In this document: piece after piece, positions 26,287 to 34,670 of the stretch | How positions within the stretch are numbered: the first letter of the stretch is position 1 | How the letters are laid out: each line of letters begins with the position of its first letter | Source of the DNA: Candidatus Bathyarchaeota archaeon | GTDB taxonomy: Archaea > Thermoproteota > Bathyarchaeia > Bathyarchaeales > Bathycorpusculaceae | DNA: 64,000 bases | Direction: 5' to 3' | Assembly: GCA_026014615.1 (NCBI GenBank) | Contig: JAOZHZ010000020.1 | Span: 354,872 to 418,871, forward strand | The notes under the pieces: generated by a model | Told to the model about the DNA's origin: nothing | The model's database searches: none | The model's input: only the letters and a program-made list of their open reading frames with translations | Program-made: the position numbers and the translations under genes

Positions 26287-26349
26287 CAGCCCGGATTGTA
26301 CTGTTCGGAGGCGTGTCACCGCCTTGCCCTAATCGAAGGACAGAAAGAG
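26287..26349 (+). repeat. leader repeat upstream of a secreted protein, copy 2
   Basis: Second copy of the element at 22653, six nucleotides shorter in the middle (a multiple of three). It lies 29-91 nt before the ATG of the secreted gene at 26378. The in-frame reading LLKRIAKQPGLYCSEACHRL looks like the start of a winged-helix domain and stops at 26368-26370. Confidence 0.55.
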
Positions 26350-26377
26350 AACAGAACAAAGAAGAGGTAAAGAAACA

Positions 26378-27178
26378 ATGGAAAATGTAAAGGGCTTGAA
26401 GTCTCTTCTTGTAATTACATTTGCAGTACTTATGATGGCCAGTAGTTTCGAAGTTATTTACGCAAATGCCGCAATTAACAAGCAGACATCTACTAGTGAA
26501 TATGCCTTGCCCGATTTCCTTTTAAGATTATCAGAGTATCAAGCAAACGGGAATGCAACTGAATTAACACGAATAAGAAACCAAATGATAGAGCAAGAAA
26601 AGATAAAACAAGATAGAATCGCATCTACTAAAGGTGCAGTCCTTAGCTTAGAACTTCCAGATAGCCCACTTTTAGATTGGCCACCAGTCTACAGCTGGCT
26701 TAGCACTGTCGAGTTCACTTCCCCCTATGAATCATACGGATATATCGAAGATGCAGATGAAATGATAGGATCTTCTGACAATAGCTTTGCACATTTACAT
26801 ACTGACGATTGGAACTACGATGAGGGAGACCCTATGGGCGGCGAAGCGTTCGCGGGAGGCTACACGTATGGCGGTTGGGCGAGTGGTGATTTCTATGTTC
26901 AAGGCAAAAGAGGTGCACATTGGCAATCTGGCTGGCAGAATTATGTAATGCTGTATACAAGCAATAACATCAATGCACCTTTTGGACAGTGGAACTACTT
27001 AGGTTATGCTTCAGTAGATTCCAGTTCATCGACAGAGGTCTATATTGGCACAAGTTATTCAACATGGACTTGCATTGCAATTATGTGTTGGACACCGCCT
27101 CCATACCCGACGCCTTATGAACCGCTTGTACGAAATTGCGTACTAATAGACAACGTTGTAGCAAAAGACATATACTGA
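26378..27178 (+). CDS. secreted protein, unknown function
   Basis: 266 residues with a signal peptide (LLVITFAVLMMASSFEVIYA, about residues 10-31). A helical segment with charged repeats (RIRNQMIEQEKIKQDRI) leads to an aromatic-rich beta domain (GYIEDADEMIGSSDNSFAHLH, GGYTYGGWASGDFYVQG, YLGYASVDSSSSTEVYIGTS). There is no C-terminal anchor. I do not recognise the domain. The start follows GAAGAGGTAAAG. A leader repeat shared with the gene at 22752 suggests related regulation or common ancestry of the two loci. Confidence 0.7.
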   Translation: MENVKGLKSLLVITFAVLMMASSFEVIYANAAINKQTSTSEYALPDFLLRLSEYQANGNATELTRIRNQMIEQEKIKQDRIASTKGAVLSLELPDSPLLDWPPVYSWLSTVEFTSPYESYGYIEDADEMIGSSDNSFAHLHTDDWNYDEGDPMGGEAFAGGYTYGGWASGDFYVQGKRGAHWQSGWQNYVMLYTSNNINAPFGQWNYLGYASVDSSSSTEVYIGTSYSTWTCIAIMCWTPPPYPTPYEPLVRNCVLIDNVVAKDIY

Positions 27179-27356
27179 GTTTTGATAGCAGACAAAATTC
27201 CCTCTTTTTCTTTCTTCTGTTTAGTTTTCTAAAGAGGGAGCGCTTACTAGAATATACCATTTGACTGTTATTGTAGTCACTTTTTAACGCCAATAACCCA
27301 ATTGTATACTTGGCTAAAGTCTAATTCAGTCTAATTCTATGAGAATCAGGTTTTAA

Positions 27357-28040
27357 CTACCGCCTTTTTGCTAGGGTAATAACGGCGATTATTATTACAA
27401 CTATTACGATAGCAGCTATGGCATAAATGTTTTCTGTTGGTGACTGCTGTTGGGGCTTAGGTGTTTCTGTAGATTGCACCGAAGGTGATGGAGTTAAAGT
27501 TTGTACAGGTGAATGTGTCTCGGTTGGGGGTGGACTTGCCACTGGGCTAAAAGTGTTAGAAGGCAGCTCCACTATGCTAAACGTAGCAATGTCAGAAGCA
27601 TTTATGTTGCCAAAAGTATCGTTTGCATTAACTGTCACATTTATGACATGTAACCCTTCAGAGAGATCGTCTAGAACTGTGCTATATGTGACATTTAATT
27701 TGTGTAGTAAACCGTTCCAATAATTAATATCCGGTTGCGAGGCATTTGATGTAACATTTATGACTGTTATGTTTTTCCATTCACCGTTATCCAATCTGTA
27801 ACTGCAAATCACGTTTTGGAAAGAAAACTCATCCCTTGTTGAGGTTGTTCCATAAATGAAATTCACTTTGGCAATTAAAGGGATGGAGGAATTAATGTAC
27901 TTTCCATTAGGTGACTGGATTGAAACCTCTACGGAATCTACGGAATAGGCAGCAAAAATAAAACTTGCAGATTGCATTACAAGAATTAAACCTGTAAGTG
28001 TCAAAATGAGGGCAATTCTCAGCACGTAGATAATTTTCAT
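27357..28040 (-). CDS. secreted Ig-like protein with C-terminal membrane anchor
   Basis: About 227 residues from the ATG at 28040. Signal peptide (VLRIALILTLTGLILVMQSA), then a beta-sandwich-like domain with many glycosylation sites (NVTSNAS, NVTVNANDT), typical of archaeal Ig-like/PKD-like modules: SSIPLIAKVNF...GLHVINVTVNANDTFGN. A Pro/Thr/Ser-rich linker leads to a membrane segment IYAIAAIVIVVIIIAVITLA and KRR. It lacks the PEF motif and instead resembles the C-terminus of the PQQ-propeller proteins (TYIAIAAA...RRRK). Function unknown. Confidence 0.7.
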   Translation of the reverse strand: MKIIYVLRIALILTLTGLILVMQSASFIFAAYSVDSVEVSIQSPNGKYINSSIPLIAKVNFIYGTTSTRDEFSFQNVICSYRLDNGEWKNITVINVTSNASQPDINYWNGLLHKLNVTYSTVLDDLSEGLHVINVTVNANDTFGNINASDIATFSIVELPSNTFSPVASPPPTETHSPVQTLTPSPSVQSTETPKPQQQSPTENIYAIAAIVIVVIIIAVITLAKRR

Positions 28041-28224
28041 TTGGCAACATCTGCATAATATTAATCGGTAAAGCACCCCTTAAGTCTCCCTGAAGAACGG
28101 CATGGTTCTCACGCAAGAACACCCAACACAAGTAAGCTGTAGCAACTGAATGAAGCTGGTTTTCATCGACTTGAACCGGCTTTTTCAAAGACAAAGATAC
28201 CTTTTTTCTGTTAGCCAGTTATAG

Positions 28225-28460
28225 GTCAACGGAGACATTTGGATTGATCCCAGAAAGTCTATCCTCTTTTTCTCAAACAATAACTTCACTACAACAGAAT
28301 ATTCTACATCCTCCCTCCAACTTGGTCCCCAGAATTATCTCCCGTCTCCGACAGTGCCTGAATTACTTTTGTAGTGGGTTTGGTGTTGATGGCTGTTGTC
28401 TGTGTGTTGGTGCTTGTTTTTAGGAAAAAAGGCTGTTTTGGCTTTGCCTATAGTGGTTAG
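28225..28460 (+). pseudogene. frameshifted remnant of a PEF-CTERM protein C-terminus
   Basis: From 28225 the frame reads VNGDIWIDPRKSILFFSNNN and reaches SPTVPELLL before TAG at 28372-28374. Shifting frame at the T-run 28367-28370 continues as VVGLVLMAVVCVLVLVFRKK and ends at 28458-28460. Together that is a complete sorting signal (PxxPEL, hydrophobic segment, basic end) broken by a one-base change in a homopolymer. An in-frame TAG at 28222 cuts it off upstream, so no complete gene remains. It occupies the 484-nt interval 28041-28524. Confidence 0.6.
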
Positions 28461-28524
28461 TTGGAAGGTTTTTCTTTACAAACACCCTTTTTAGGAAAGT
28501 TTAATCAATACTTATGTGATTGCC

Positions 28525-29787
28525 ATGAATACCCAAAGATTCTTGGCAGCAATCATAATCTTGACGCTTTGTGGGGCATTTTTAGCTGTTGGCATGTTTG
28601 TTGAAAGGGCAGGTGCAAACCTCCCAGACTTAACAACAGTGTCTTCTTCTCTTGAAGTGGTTGTTGCAATAGAGGTGGGGCTTTCTCCAACAGGTGTAGT
28701 TTATGATTCTGGCAAAGGGGAAATGTTCGTAGCAAACAGCGGCAGCAGGGTTTCAGTCATTTCTGAGGACAGCAACAAGGTTATAGCGAACATAACCGTC
28801 GGAGCAAACCCTACAGGTATGGCTTATGATTCTGTTCATGGCAGAATCTTCGTGGCCAATACAGATGACAACACGGTCTCCATCATATCAGACAGCAACA
28901 ACACTGTAGTTGCCACAGTTCCCGTATGGGGAATACAGCCCAAAGGCATAGCTTACGATTCTGTCAGGAACCTGATGTTTGTGGCAAACTGTGTCTCCAA
29001 CACTGTTTCAGTCATCTCTGGTAACAATAACACCGTAATTGCAACTATAAATGTAGGAGACAAGCCAGTAGGAGTAGCCTATGACTCGGGCAAAGACTTG
29101 ATATTCGTTGCCAACTCCCAGTCTCCCGCCAGCGACAGCGGTCCTGGCACGGTCTCAGTTATATCCCCCAGTAAGGTTGTTGCTTCTTATCCGGGAACGC
29201 CAACGGACGTTCCTGTTGTTGCAACAATAGATGTCCAAGGGCGCCCCACCGAGATAACCTACAACTCTGGTCGAGGCGAAATATTCGCAGGTAGACTTGT
29301 AATATCGGACGAAAACAATAGTGTCGTTGCATCCCTTTCCGCGCCTCAAGCCAGTCCTTACAGTGTAGCTTACGCTTCTGATAAGAGCATAGTTTTCTAT
29401 GGTGGACCAGGCAACGAACTTAACCTCACGGTCTGGGCAGTGTCAGACGAAACAAACGAGGTTATTGCAACCTTAGACTTGGGTTATCAAGGGGGTTCTA
29501 GTGGAATGGCATACAACCCAACAACGGAAGTGTTGTACGTAGCCAAAGGTTGGCAACCTTTAGGTTCTCCTGGTCTTGTCTTTGCGATATCTGTGTCTTC
29601 CCTTCCATCTGCCTTCCCTCTCCCAACGGCGTCTGCCACGCCAGACTCAACTCCGCTGTCAGACTCGGCGATTAATCCGTCGCCTTCGGTGCCTGAACTT
29701 GCGCCCACAGCCCTATTATTCCTGATAGCAGCAGTTAGTTTAGCCGTTATTGCCAGAAGTAAACTTCGAGAGGAAACATCCAGATGA
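28525..29787 (+). CDS. YVTN/YncE-type beta-propeller surface protein with PEL sorting signal
   Basis: 420 residues: signal peptide (to about residue 32), then repeats of about 42 residues with the pattern PTGVAYDS..GEIFVANS..NTVSVISDSNN.VVATI.VG, the hallmark of YVTN/YncE propellers. A Ser/Pro linker precedes SPSVPELAP, a hydrophobic segment and KLREE. The ATG at 28525 is used because a GTG at 28516 adds only three residues. Its stop overlaps the next gene's start by 4 nt (ATGA), so the two are one operon. It is probably a surface adhesion or scaffold protein; no ligand is known. Confidence 0.82.
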   Translation: MNTQRFLAAIIILTLCGAFLAVGMFVERAGANLPDLTTVSSSLEVVVAIEVGLSPTGVVYDSGKGEMFVANSGSRVSVISEDSNKVIANITVGANPTGMAYDSVHGRIFVANTDDNTVSIISDSNNTVVATVPVWGIQPKGIAYDSVRNLMFVANCVSNTVSVISGNNNTVIATINVGDKPVGVAYDSGKDLIFVANSQSPASDSGPGTVSVISPSKVVASYPGTPTDVPVVATIDVQGRPTEITYNSGRGEIFAGRLVISDENNSVVASLSAPQASPYSVAYASDKSIVFYGGPGNELNLTVWAVSDETNEVIATLDLGYQGGSSGMAYNPTTEVLYVAKGWQPLGSPGLVFAISVSSLPSAFPLPTASATPDSTPLSDSAINPSPSVPELAPTALLFLIAAVSLAVIARSKLREETSR

Positions 29788-30470
29788 AAAAGCCCCTTTT
29801 ACTCGTAATTGCGCTTGCGCTGTTACTTGTACCTACACCGTTAGCTCTGGCGGACAGCTGGGTTGAAGTCGTCAGATTCGAAGGCAACGACACAGCGTCT
29901 ACCGTAACAGCGCCTTTTACGTGTGATTACCCTGAATGGCGAATCAAATGGGCATATGACCCAGGGCATTGGCATTTTCCTGTGTTGCATGGTTTTTCGG
30001 TCACCACTTATCCGCAGGGAGAAACCATAAACTATGTTGACCAGATTCATGAATTGGCAAACGAAAGCAAAATCGGAATACACAATATCCATGGCTACAG
30101 CGGGACGTTTTACATGAAAATCAGCACAGGCATCATAGAGAACTACACCATTACGGTTGAACAAAACATAGCTGCCACCCCCACACCTAGTCCAACAGCA
30201 TCTGCTCCCCCAAGCCCCAGCACACCCGCTCCAACAATTTCCACTTCCCAAAGCCCCACACTTCAGCCAACAAGCATCTCGCCTTCGCCATCTCCTAGCC
30301 AATCTGCATCTTCGTCGCCGTCACCAACAATACCCGAATTCACACTCGTTACGTTGTTGGTTTTGGCTGTTGCGATGTGTTTTGCTGCTATCATCATTAC
30401 GAAAAAGCTTGAATTTGACCTGAGCGGTTATTGGGGTTTTTTGTCTGACCAGAACAGCCGTTTCTCGTAG
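29784..30470 (+). CDS. secreted PEF-CTERM protein, unknown function
   Basis: 228 residues: signal peptide (LLLVIALALLLVPTPLALA), an exterior domain of about 110 residues with Trp/His-rich segments (YDPGHWHFPVLHGFSV) and FYMKISTGIIENYTITVEQ, which looks like a jelly-roll-type beta-sandwich. Then comes a long Pro/Ser/Thr linker and SPTIPEFT, a hydrophobic segment and KK. Twenty extra residues follow the basic end, which is unusual for this signal. The gene overlaps the propeller gene upstream by 4 nt and the convergent gene at 30428 by 43 nt. Confidence 0.75.
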   Translation: MKKPLLLVIALALLLVPTPLALADSWVEVVRFEGNDTASTVTAPFTCDYPEWRIKWAYDPGHWHFPVLHGFSVTTYPQGETINYVDQIHELANESKIGIHNIHGYSGTFYMKISTGIIENYTITVEQNIAATPTPSPTASAPPSPSTPAPTISTSQSPTLQPTSISPSPSPSQSASSSPSPTIPEFTLVTLLVLAVAMCFAAIIITKKLEFDLSGYWGFLSDQNSRFS

Positions 30471-31096
30471 GCGGATTTGGGTTTGAAGCCTTTGCCTGAG
30501 CTGTAGGCGCTGTTGCGTTGCCTCTCCATGTTCAAAATCCGCGCATAAAGCTTGGAGACCTTGGTTTTGGAAGGCAAATTCTTTCTTGCTGGGCGAACGC
30601 GGACAGGCGTAAACGGCTTGGTGATTTCGGTGGATGTTTTCTTTTTGCGTCCTTTGGGTCTTGGCAAGCTGCGGACTTTCCTAAAAACCACGGTGCCTTC
30701 CTGTAGGTTGACTTTTTGTACTTCCCAGCCTGCGTTTAGCCAGCCTTTGGCGTGGGCGCTGGATTTGGCGTTGCTCCACCAGGATTCGTTGCGGTAGGCT
30801 GCCATGGGCAGGTTGGTTCCGATTAAGCCGTCGATGCGGGCAAATGACAAGGTGACTTGGTTGGTGAAGGCGGCGCGGAACTTTAGGTGTCTTGTTATGC
30901 CTTCGTATCTGGAGGTTACTCTGGGCGAGATGACTCGGCGGGCGCAGTTCAAGCACAGCAGCATGGTGGGGTCGCCTGTGGCTACGTCAGCTACCATGCA
31001 GTCGCGGCAGTACAGTTTCTTGCAGCGTTCACACTTGTGCAGTCGACTATACGAGAGAACTCTTTTGCAGATGCCACATTCGTCCTTCAACGGCAC
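30428..31096 (-). CDS. C4-type zinc-finger protein with DUF7662-like segment
   Basis: 222 residues. The N-terminus has four CxxC-type pairs (CGICKRV, KCERCKKLYCRDC, CLNCARR), a treble-clef or RING-like metal site. The middle has YRNESWWSNAKSSAHAKGWL then NAGWEVQKVNLQEGTVVFRK, a pattern shared with the small DUF7662 domain. The C-terminal third is very basic (GRKKKTS, RVRPARKNLPSKTK), suggesting nucleic-acid contact. The start is a GTG at 31096. It converges with, and overlaps, the secreted gene at 29784 by 43 nt. The family assignment is tentative. Confidence 0.65.
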   Translation of the reverse strand: MPLKDECGICKRVLSYSRLHKCERCKKLYCRDCMVADVATGDPTMLLCLNCARRVISPRVTSRYEGITRHLKFRAAFTNQVTLSFARIDGLIGTNLPMAAYRNESWWSNAKSSAHAKGWLNAGWEVQKVNLQEGTVVFRKVRSLPRPKGRKKKTSTEITKPFTPVRVRPARKNLPSKTKVSKLYARILNMERQRNSAYSSGKGFKPKSAYEKRLFWSDKKPQ

Positions 31097-31205
31097 CCCA
31101 ACCCAGCGAGCCTAACAAGCACGCCTTGCACTAAACAAATCTGCAGAGGACTGGTATTAACTTTAACCCAAAAAATGCAATAAACGAATGGAGAAGAGGC
31201 AGAAA

Positions 31206-31406
31206 CTACCAGCTCTGCTGCTGTTTCATTTTTCGCAGGAAATAGTTTGCAACCAGCCAGACAACAACCACCATTATTATCCACTCAAGAAACCCAAGCA
31301 CCCTAAAGAACCACAAAAGAAACAGCACCACAATCAACACAATCGCAACTGCGCCAACTGTTCTTTGGGTCCGCCGACTTGTCTCTCCGTTTTTAGCCAT
31401 GTCCAT
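31206..31406 (-). CDS. small two-span membrane protein downstream of rtcB
   Basis: 66 residues from the ATG at 31406: charged N-terminus (MAKNGETSRRTQRT), two hydrophobic segments (VGAVAIVLIVVLFLLWFF, FLEWIIMVVVVWLVANYF) and a basic C-terminus. It starts 4 nt after the rtcB stop with GGGTAGGCGC upstream, so it belongs to the rtcB transcript. Such small membrane proteins have no known function. A longer frame start at 31460 would reach back into rtcB and is less likely. Confidence 0.6.
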   Translation of the reverse strand: MDMAKNGETSRRTQRTVGAVAIVLIVVLFLLWFFRVLGFLEWIIMVVVVWLVANYFLRKMKQQQSW

Positions 31407-31410
31407 GCGC

Positions 31411-32889
31411 CTACCCTTTAACCACAGCCAACGGAACCAGACGCGCCACCTTCGTCGCAATGCCTGCCCTGTCGCTTACCTCTGCAACAACATCCACGTT
31501 CTTGTATGCGGGGTCAGCTTCCTCAGCCAAAACCATCGCACTCGCCGACCGCACGACTATGCCGCGTTTCTCCAAGGCTGCTTTGATGTCGCCGCCCCAG
31601 AACTTGCGCTTCGCCGCCGCCCTACTCATCATCCTGCCCGCCCCATGCGCCGTGCTGCCAAAGGTGAGGTCCATGGCTTTTTCCGTGCCCACCAGCACCC
31701 ATGAGCCTGTGCCCATGCTACCCGGGATAAGTACAGGCTGCCCTTGCGAGCGGTAGTCCTGTGGGAGTTCTTCGCGTCCTGCAGGGAAGGCTCGAGTGGC
31801 GCCTTTACGGTGAACCCAAACCTTCTTGGAACCGCCGTTTACTTTATGGGTCTCCACTTTGGCGATGTTGTGTGCCACGTCGTAGACAAGTTTTAACCCA
31901 AACTTTTCAGGGTCTTCACGGTAAACTTGCTGAAAACTCTGCCGCACCCAATGCATAATCGCCTGACGGTTGCAGAAAGCGTAGTTGACAGCACAAGCCA
32001 TCGCCTGTACATAATCCTGAGCTTCAGGACTGCCTCCTGGGGCACATGCGAGTTCTCGGTCAGGCAACGAAATCCTGTACTTCTGCACGGCACGCTCCAT
32101 CACACGTAGGTAGTCGCTACAGACTTGGTGCCCGTAGCCACGACTGCCACAGTGAATCGTAACCGTAACCTGCCCCTCCTCAACAAGCCCGAAGGCTTTA
32201 GCAGTTTCAGGATTTAAGATTTTGTCCACCTTCTGAATTTCCAAGAAGTGGTTGCCTGAGCCCAAGGTACCAATTTGGTTTAGTCCTCGACTTTTGGCAG
32301 TGTTGGAGACCTTGTCAGGATTTGTGTTTTGCATGTGTCCACGTTCTTCACAGTGCTCTGCATCCTCTGCCCAACCTAAACCCTTGTTAATAAGCCACTG
32401 CACACCCTCAACTACAAGCTGGTCGAGGTCTCGGGAGCTAACGCTGAAATCTCTTCTTCGGCTACCCAACCCCGACGGGACATTGCGGAAAATTGCCTCT
32501 GTCAACTGCGCCAGCTTGGGGCGTATGTCCTTTTCCGTAAGGTTCGTGCTCAGCAGGCGTACGCCGCAGTTGATGTCGTAGCCTACGCCGCCTGGGCTTA
32601 TGACGCCTTCCTCGTAGTCTGTTGCAGCGACGCCGCCGATGGGAAACCCGTAGCCCTCATGTCCGTCAGGTAGGGTGACGGCGTTTTTGTAGATGCCTGG
32701 CAGGTGGGCAACGTTAGAGCACTGCTCCAGTGTACGGTCGGTCTTCATTTTCTCCATTAATGCGTCGTTAGCGAAAACTAAACCTGGAACCTGCATGCCC
32801 TCTTTGTACTTAGGGATGCGCCACGAATAATCGTCAATTTTCTCTAAAGGAACCTTGGCTGCTGATGGTTGCCCTGAATTTGCACCCAT
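31411..32889 (-). CDS. rtcB: RNA-splicing ligase RtcB (3'-phosphate RNA ligase)
   Basis: 492 residues, intein-free. Joins tRNA exons after intron removal using GTP and Mn2+. Motifs: DGHEGYGFPIGGVAATD, GGVGYDINCGVR (metal ligand Cys108), GSGNHFLEIQ, HCGSRGYGHQV and HGAGRMMSR, whose His (about 415) is the guanylylated residue. Its activator archease is encoded 1.8 kb away at 34667. The promoter has TATA at 32921-32930 and an inverted repeat CAGGGT-N9-ACCCTG at the predicted transcript start. A small membrane protein gene follows. Confidence 0.95.
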   Translation of the reverse strand: MGANSGQPSAAKVPLEKIDDYSWRIPKYKEGMQVPGLVFANDALMEKMKTDRTLEQCSNVAHLPGIYKNAVTLPDGHEGYGFPIGGVAATDYEEGVISPGGVGYDINCGVRLLSTNLTEKDIRPKLAQLTEAIFRNVPSGLGSRRRDFSVSSRDLDQLVVEGVQWLINKGLGWAEDAEHCEERGHMQNTNPDKVSNTAKSRGLNQIGTLGSGNHFLEIQKVDKILNPETAKAFGLVEEGQVTVTIHCGSRGYGHQVCSDYLRVMERAVQKYRISLPDRELACAPGGSPEAQDYVQAMACAVNYAFCNRQAIMHWVRQSFQQVYREDPEKFGLKLVYDVAHNIAKVETHKVNGGSKKVWVHRKGATRAFPAGREELPQDYRSQGQPVLIPGSMGTGSWVLVGTEKAMDLTFGSTAHGAGRMMSRAAAKRKFWGGDIKAALEKRGIVVRSASAMVLAEEADPAYKNVDVVAEVSDRAGIATKVARLVPLAVVKG

Positions 32890-32900
32890 AATTTACACCA

Positions 32901-32930
32901 CAGGGTAAAAAAGAGACCCTGTATATAAAA
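32901..32930 (-). promoter_or_regulatory. rtcB promoter: TATA box and inverted repeat
   Basis: On the minus strand TTTTATATAC (rc of 32921-32930) is a strong TATA box. CAGGGT (32901-32906) and ACCCTG (32916-32921) form a perfect 6-bp inverted repeat with a 9-nt A-rich spacer around the expected transcript start. It could be an operator or a 5' hairpin. Confidence 0.5.
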
Positions 32931-32955
32931 CAGTTATGACGCCAACCGTAGCCGC

Positions 32956-33867
32956 TTAGCTTTTTGGGTTACGAGCGAAATTTATGAAGCCCTGCACGGT
33001 GTTCTCAATCAAGGTTTTCTTAAAGACAGGGTTTGACTTAAGCGTGGGCACAAGATGTTGAACCGTTTCATCTCCAACCAGCACCGCTTTTCTTATCTGC
33101 TCATCCGATGCCCCGCTCTTCACAGCTTCTTCAACGATATTTAGCCATCGTTTAATTTGCGTCTGATAGTTCTGCAGCCACTTCACCGCGTCGAAAGCTG
33201 CTCCGAAGTGGCTGTAGTATATGAGTTTGGGGTTGAGGCTGATGAGTTTATCCAGCGAAATCAAGGCGATGTCGGGACGAAACGGAGGCGGCGTCGTCGG
33301 GTAAACAGTGTCAAACTCGGCAAGGTACGCGCCTGCAGAGTCCCCTGGAAATATCCCCTCATTCTGCGGCTCGTAGAAACTGAGGTTGTGAGCGGCATGA
33401 CCCGCCGTTTCCAAAGCCTTCACGGTTACGCCTTCGCCAGCGCTGAACACTTGACCTTCTGACGCCACAATAATTCTGTCCTCTGGCACGGCTTGGGGTT
33501 CACCAAACATCTCCGCCACAGCTCCTAAGGTGTCTTTGGAGGCTGCCCACAGTTTGGTGGGGTCTTTGAGGTGGGGTGCTCCTCTGTGGTGGACGATGAC
33601 TTGTGCGTTTGGCAGTTCTTTCAGCAGGGTGTCTACTCCGCCTGCATGGTCTATGTGGACGTGGGTGAGCGCCACGTACGCCACCGACTCCAGCTTCACG
33701 TTGAGTTCTTTGAGTGCCAAGAGCAGGTTTGGAATTGAAGAGGTTGGTCCAGTTTCTACAATTATGGTTTTGTCGCCTTTCAGGATGTAGCTTGCGATGA
33801 GGTTTTTGAATCCGCCCGTTTGTAGGTCAATTTGAAACAGGTTTTTTCCAACTTCGGTTGTGTGCAT
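32956..33867 (-). CDS. metallo-beta-lactamase fold hydrolase
   Basis: 303 residues with the two-metal hydrolase motif THVHIDHAGG (about 68-77), further ligands HAAHN (about 155) and GDSAG (about 174), and a late YYSHFG histidine (about 219). These ligands fit the glyoxalase II-like/MBL family. The C-terminal about 80 residues are helical (VEEAVKSGASDEQIRKAV). The natural substrate is unknown. The ATG at 33867 follows GGAAAGATGAG, and CATATATGCC (rc, near 33920) is a TATA-like site. Confidence 0.82.
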   Translation of the reverse strand: MHTTEVGKNLFQIDLQTGGFKNLIASYILKGDKTIIVETGPTSSIPNLLLALKELNVKLESVAYVALTHVHIDHAGGVDTLLKELPNAQVIVHHRGAPHLKDPTKLWAASKDTLGAVAEMFGEPQAVPEDRIIVASEGQVFSAGEGVTVKALETAGHAAHNLSFYEPQNEGIFPGDSAGAYLAEFDTVYPTTPPPFRPDIALISLDKLISLNPKLIYYSHFGAAFDAVKWLQNYQTQIKRWLNIVEEAVKSGASDEQIRKAVLVGDETVQHLVPTLKSNPVFKKTLIENTVQGFINFARNPKS

Positions 33868-34016
33868 TTCTCATCTTTCCTGCTTACAGGCGTTTGTATG
33901 GGTCTTGCTTTTGGCATATATGTTTCCGTCTTAGAATTAGTCAAAAAGCACGTAAAACTTAATTACGCCAGTTTTTTCTCTTTAGGGGGAGATATCTAGA
34001 GGCGGCTTTGCATAAA

Positions 34017-34670
34017 ATGAGGGCATTAATCTTCGGTGCGCCAGGCTCTGGAAAAGGAACGTACTCGGCGAGGTTGCAAGACCGACTTGGCGTCGACGTA
34101 ATTTCTATGGGTGACATCTTCAGGAACATGATGCAGGAAAACAGTATTTTAGGCAGAATAATTAAACGGTACGTTGAGGCGGGGCTTTTGGTGCCTGACC
34201 CCATCGTCATCGAAGTGTTGGCAGACCGTTTAGCGAACATGCCTAAAGAAAAAAGCTTTGTTTTGGATGGTTTTCCGCGTACGATCGCCCAAGCTGAAGT
34301 TTTGGAGAAAATCACCCCAATTGATGTTGTCATAGAGTTGGCTGTTCCGGACTGGATAATTATTGAGCGGTTGTCTTCGCGGCGGATATGCAAAAACTGT
34401 GGGGCAGCTTACAACCTGCGGTTTATGAAGCCTGAAGTAGAGGGAGTCTGCGACCGCTGTGGGGGCACGCTGTATCAACGTTCAGATGACAACCCCGCCG
34501 TTATAAAGATGCGTCTTGAACTGTACGCGTCCGAAACCAGCCCGCTTCTGCGGTTTTACGAAACAACCAAAGTGCCCCTAATTAAGCACACCACTGACCA
34601 GTTGGAGATGCCGCCTGAGAAAGTGGTTGATTACATAGAGCAGGAACTCAAAAAACTCAATTTATTTTAG
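34017..34670 (+). CDS. adk: adenylate kinase, bacterial-type with zinc-binding lid
   Basis: 217 residues; converts ATP + AMP to 2 ADP. P-loop GAPGSGKGTYS, AMP-site GDIFRNMM, VLDGFPRT and DDNPAVIKMRLELY are all in place. The lid carries four cysteines, ICKNCGAAYN...CDRCGGTLY, so it is zinc-stabilised. This is the long, bacterial-type monomeric enzyme rather than the short archaeal trimeric type. ATG 34017 is preferred; a TTG 9 nt upstream adds three residues. It is convergent with archease, with a 4-nt overlap. Confidence 0.93.
   Translation: MRALIFGAPGSGKGTYSARLQDRLGVDVISMGDIFRNMMQENSILGRIIKRYVEAGLLVPDPIVIEVLADRLANMPKEKSFVLDGFPRTIAQAEVLEKITPIDVVIELAVPDWIIIERLSSRRICKNCGAAYNLRFMKPEVEGVCDRCGGTLYQRSDDNPAVIKMRLELYASETSPLLRFYETTKVPLIKHTTDQLEMPPEKVVDYIEQELKKLNLF

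Noticed and set aside
27907..28194. Minus-strand reading frame as a transposase remnant
   Set aside because: It starts upstream of, and overlaps in another frame, the real secreted-protein gene at 27357; no transposase motif is visible.
31411..32889. Intein in RtcB
   Set aside because: All ligase motifs are contiguous and the length (492) is that of the intein-free enzyme.
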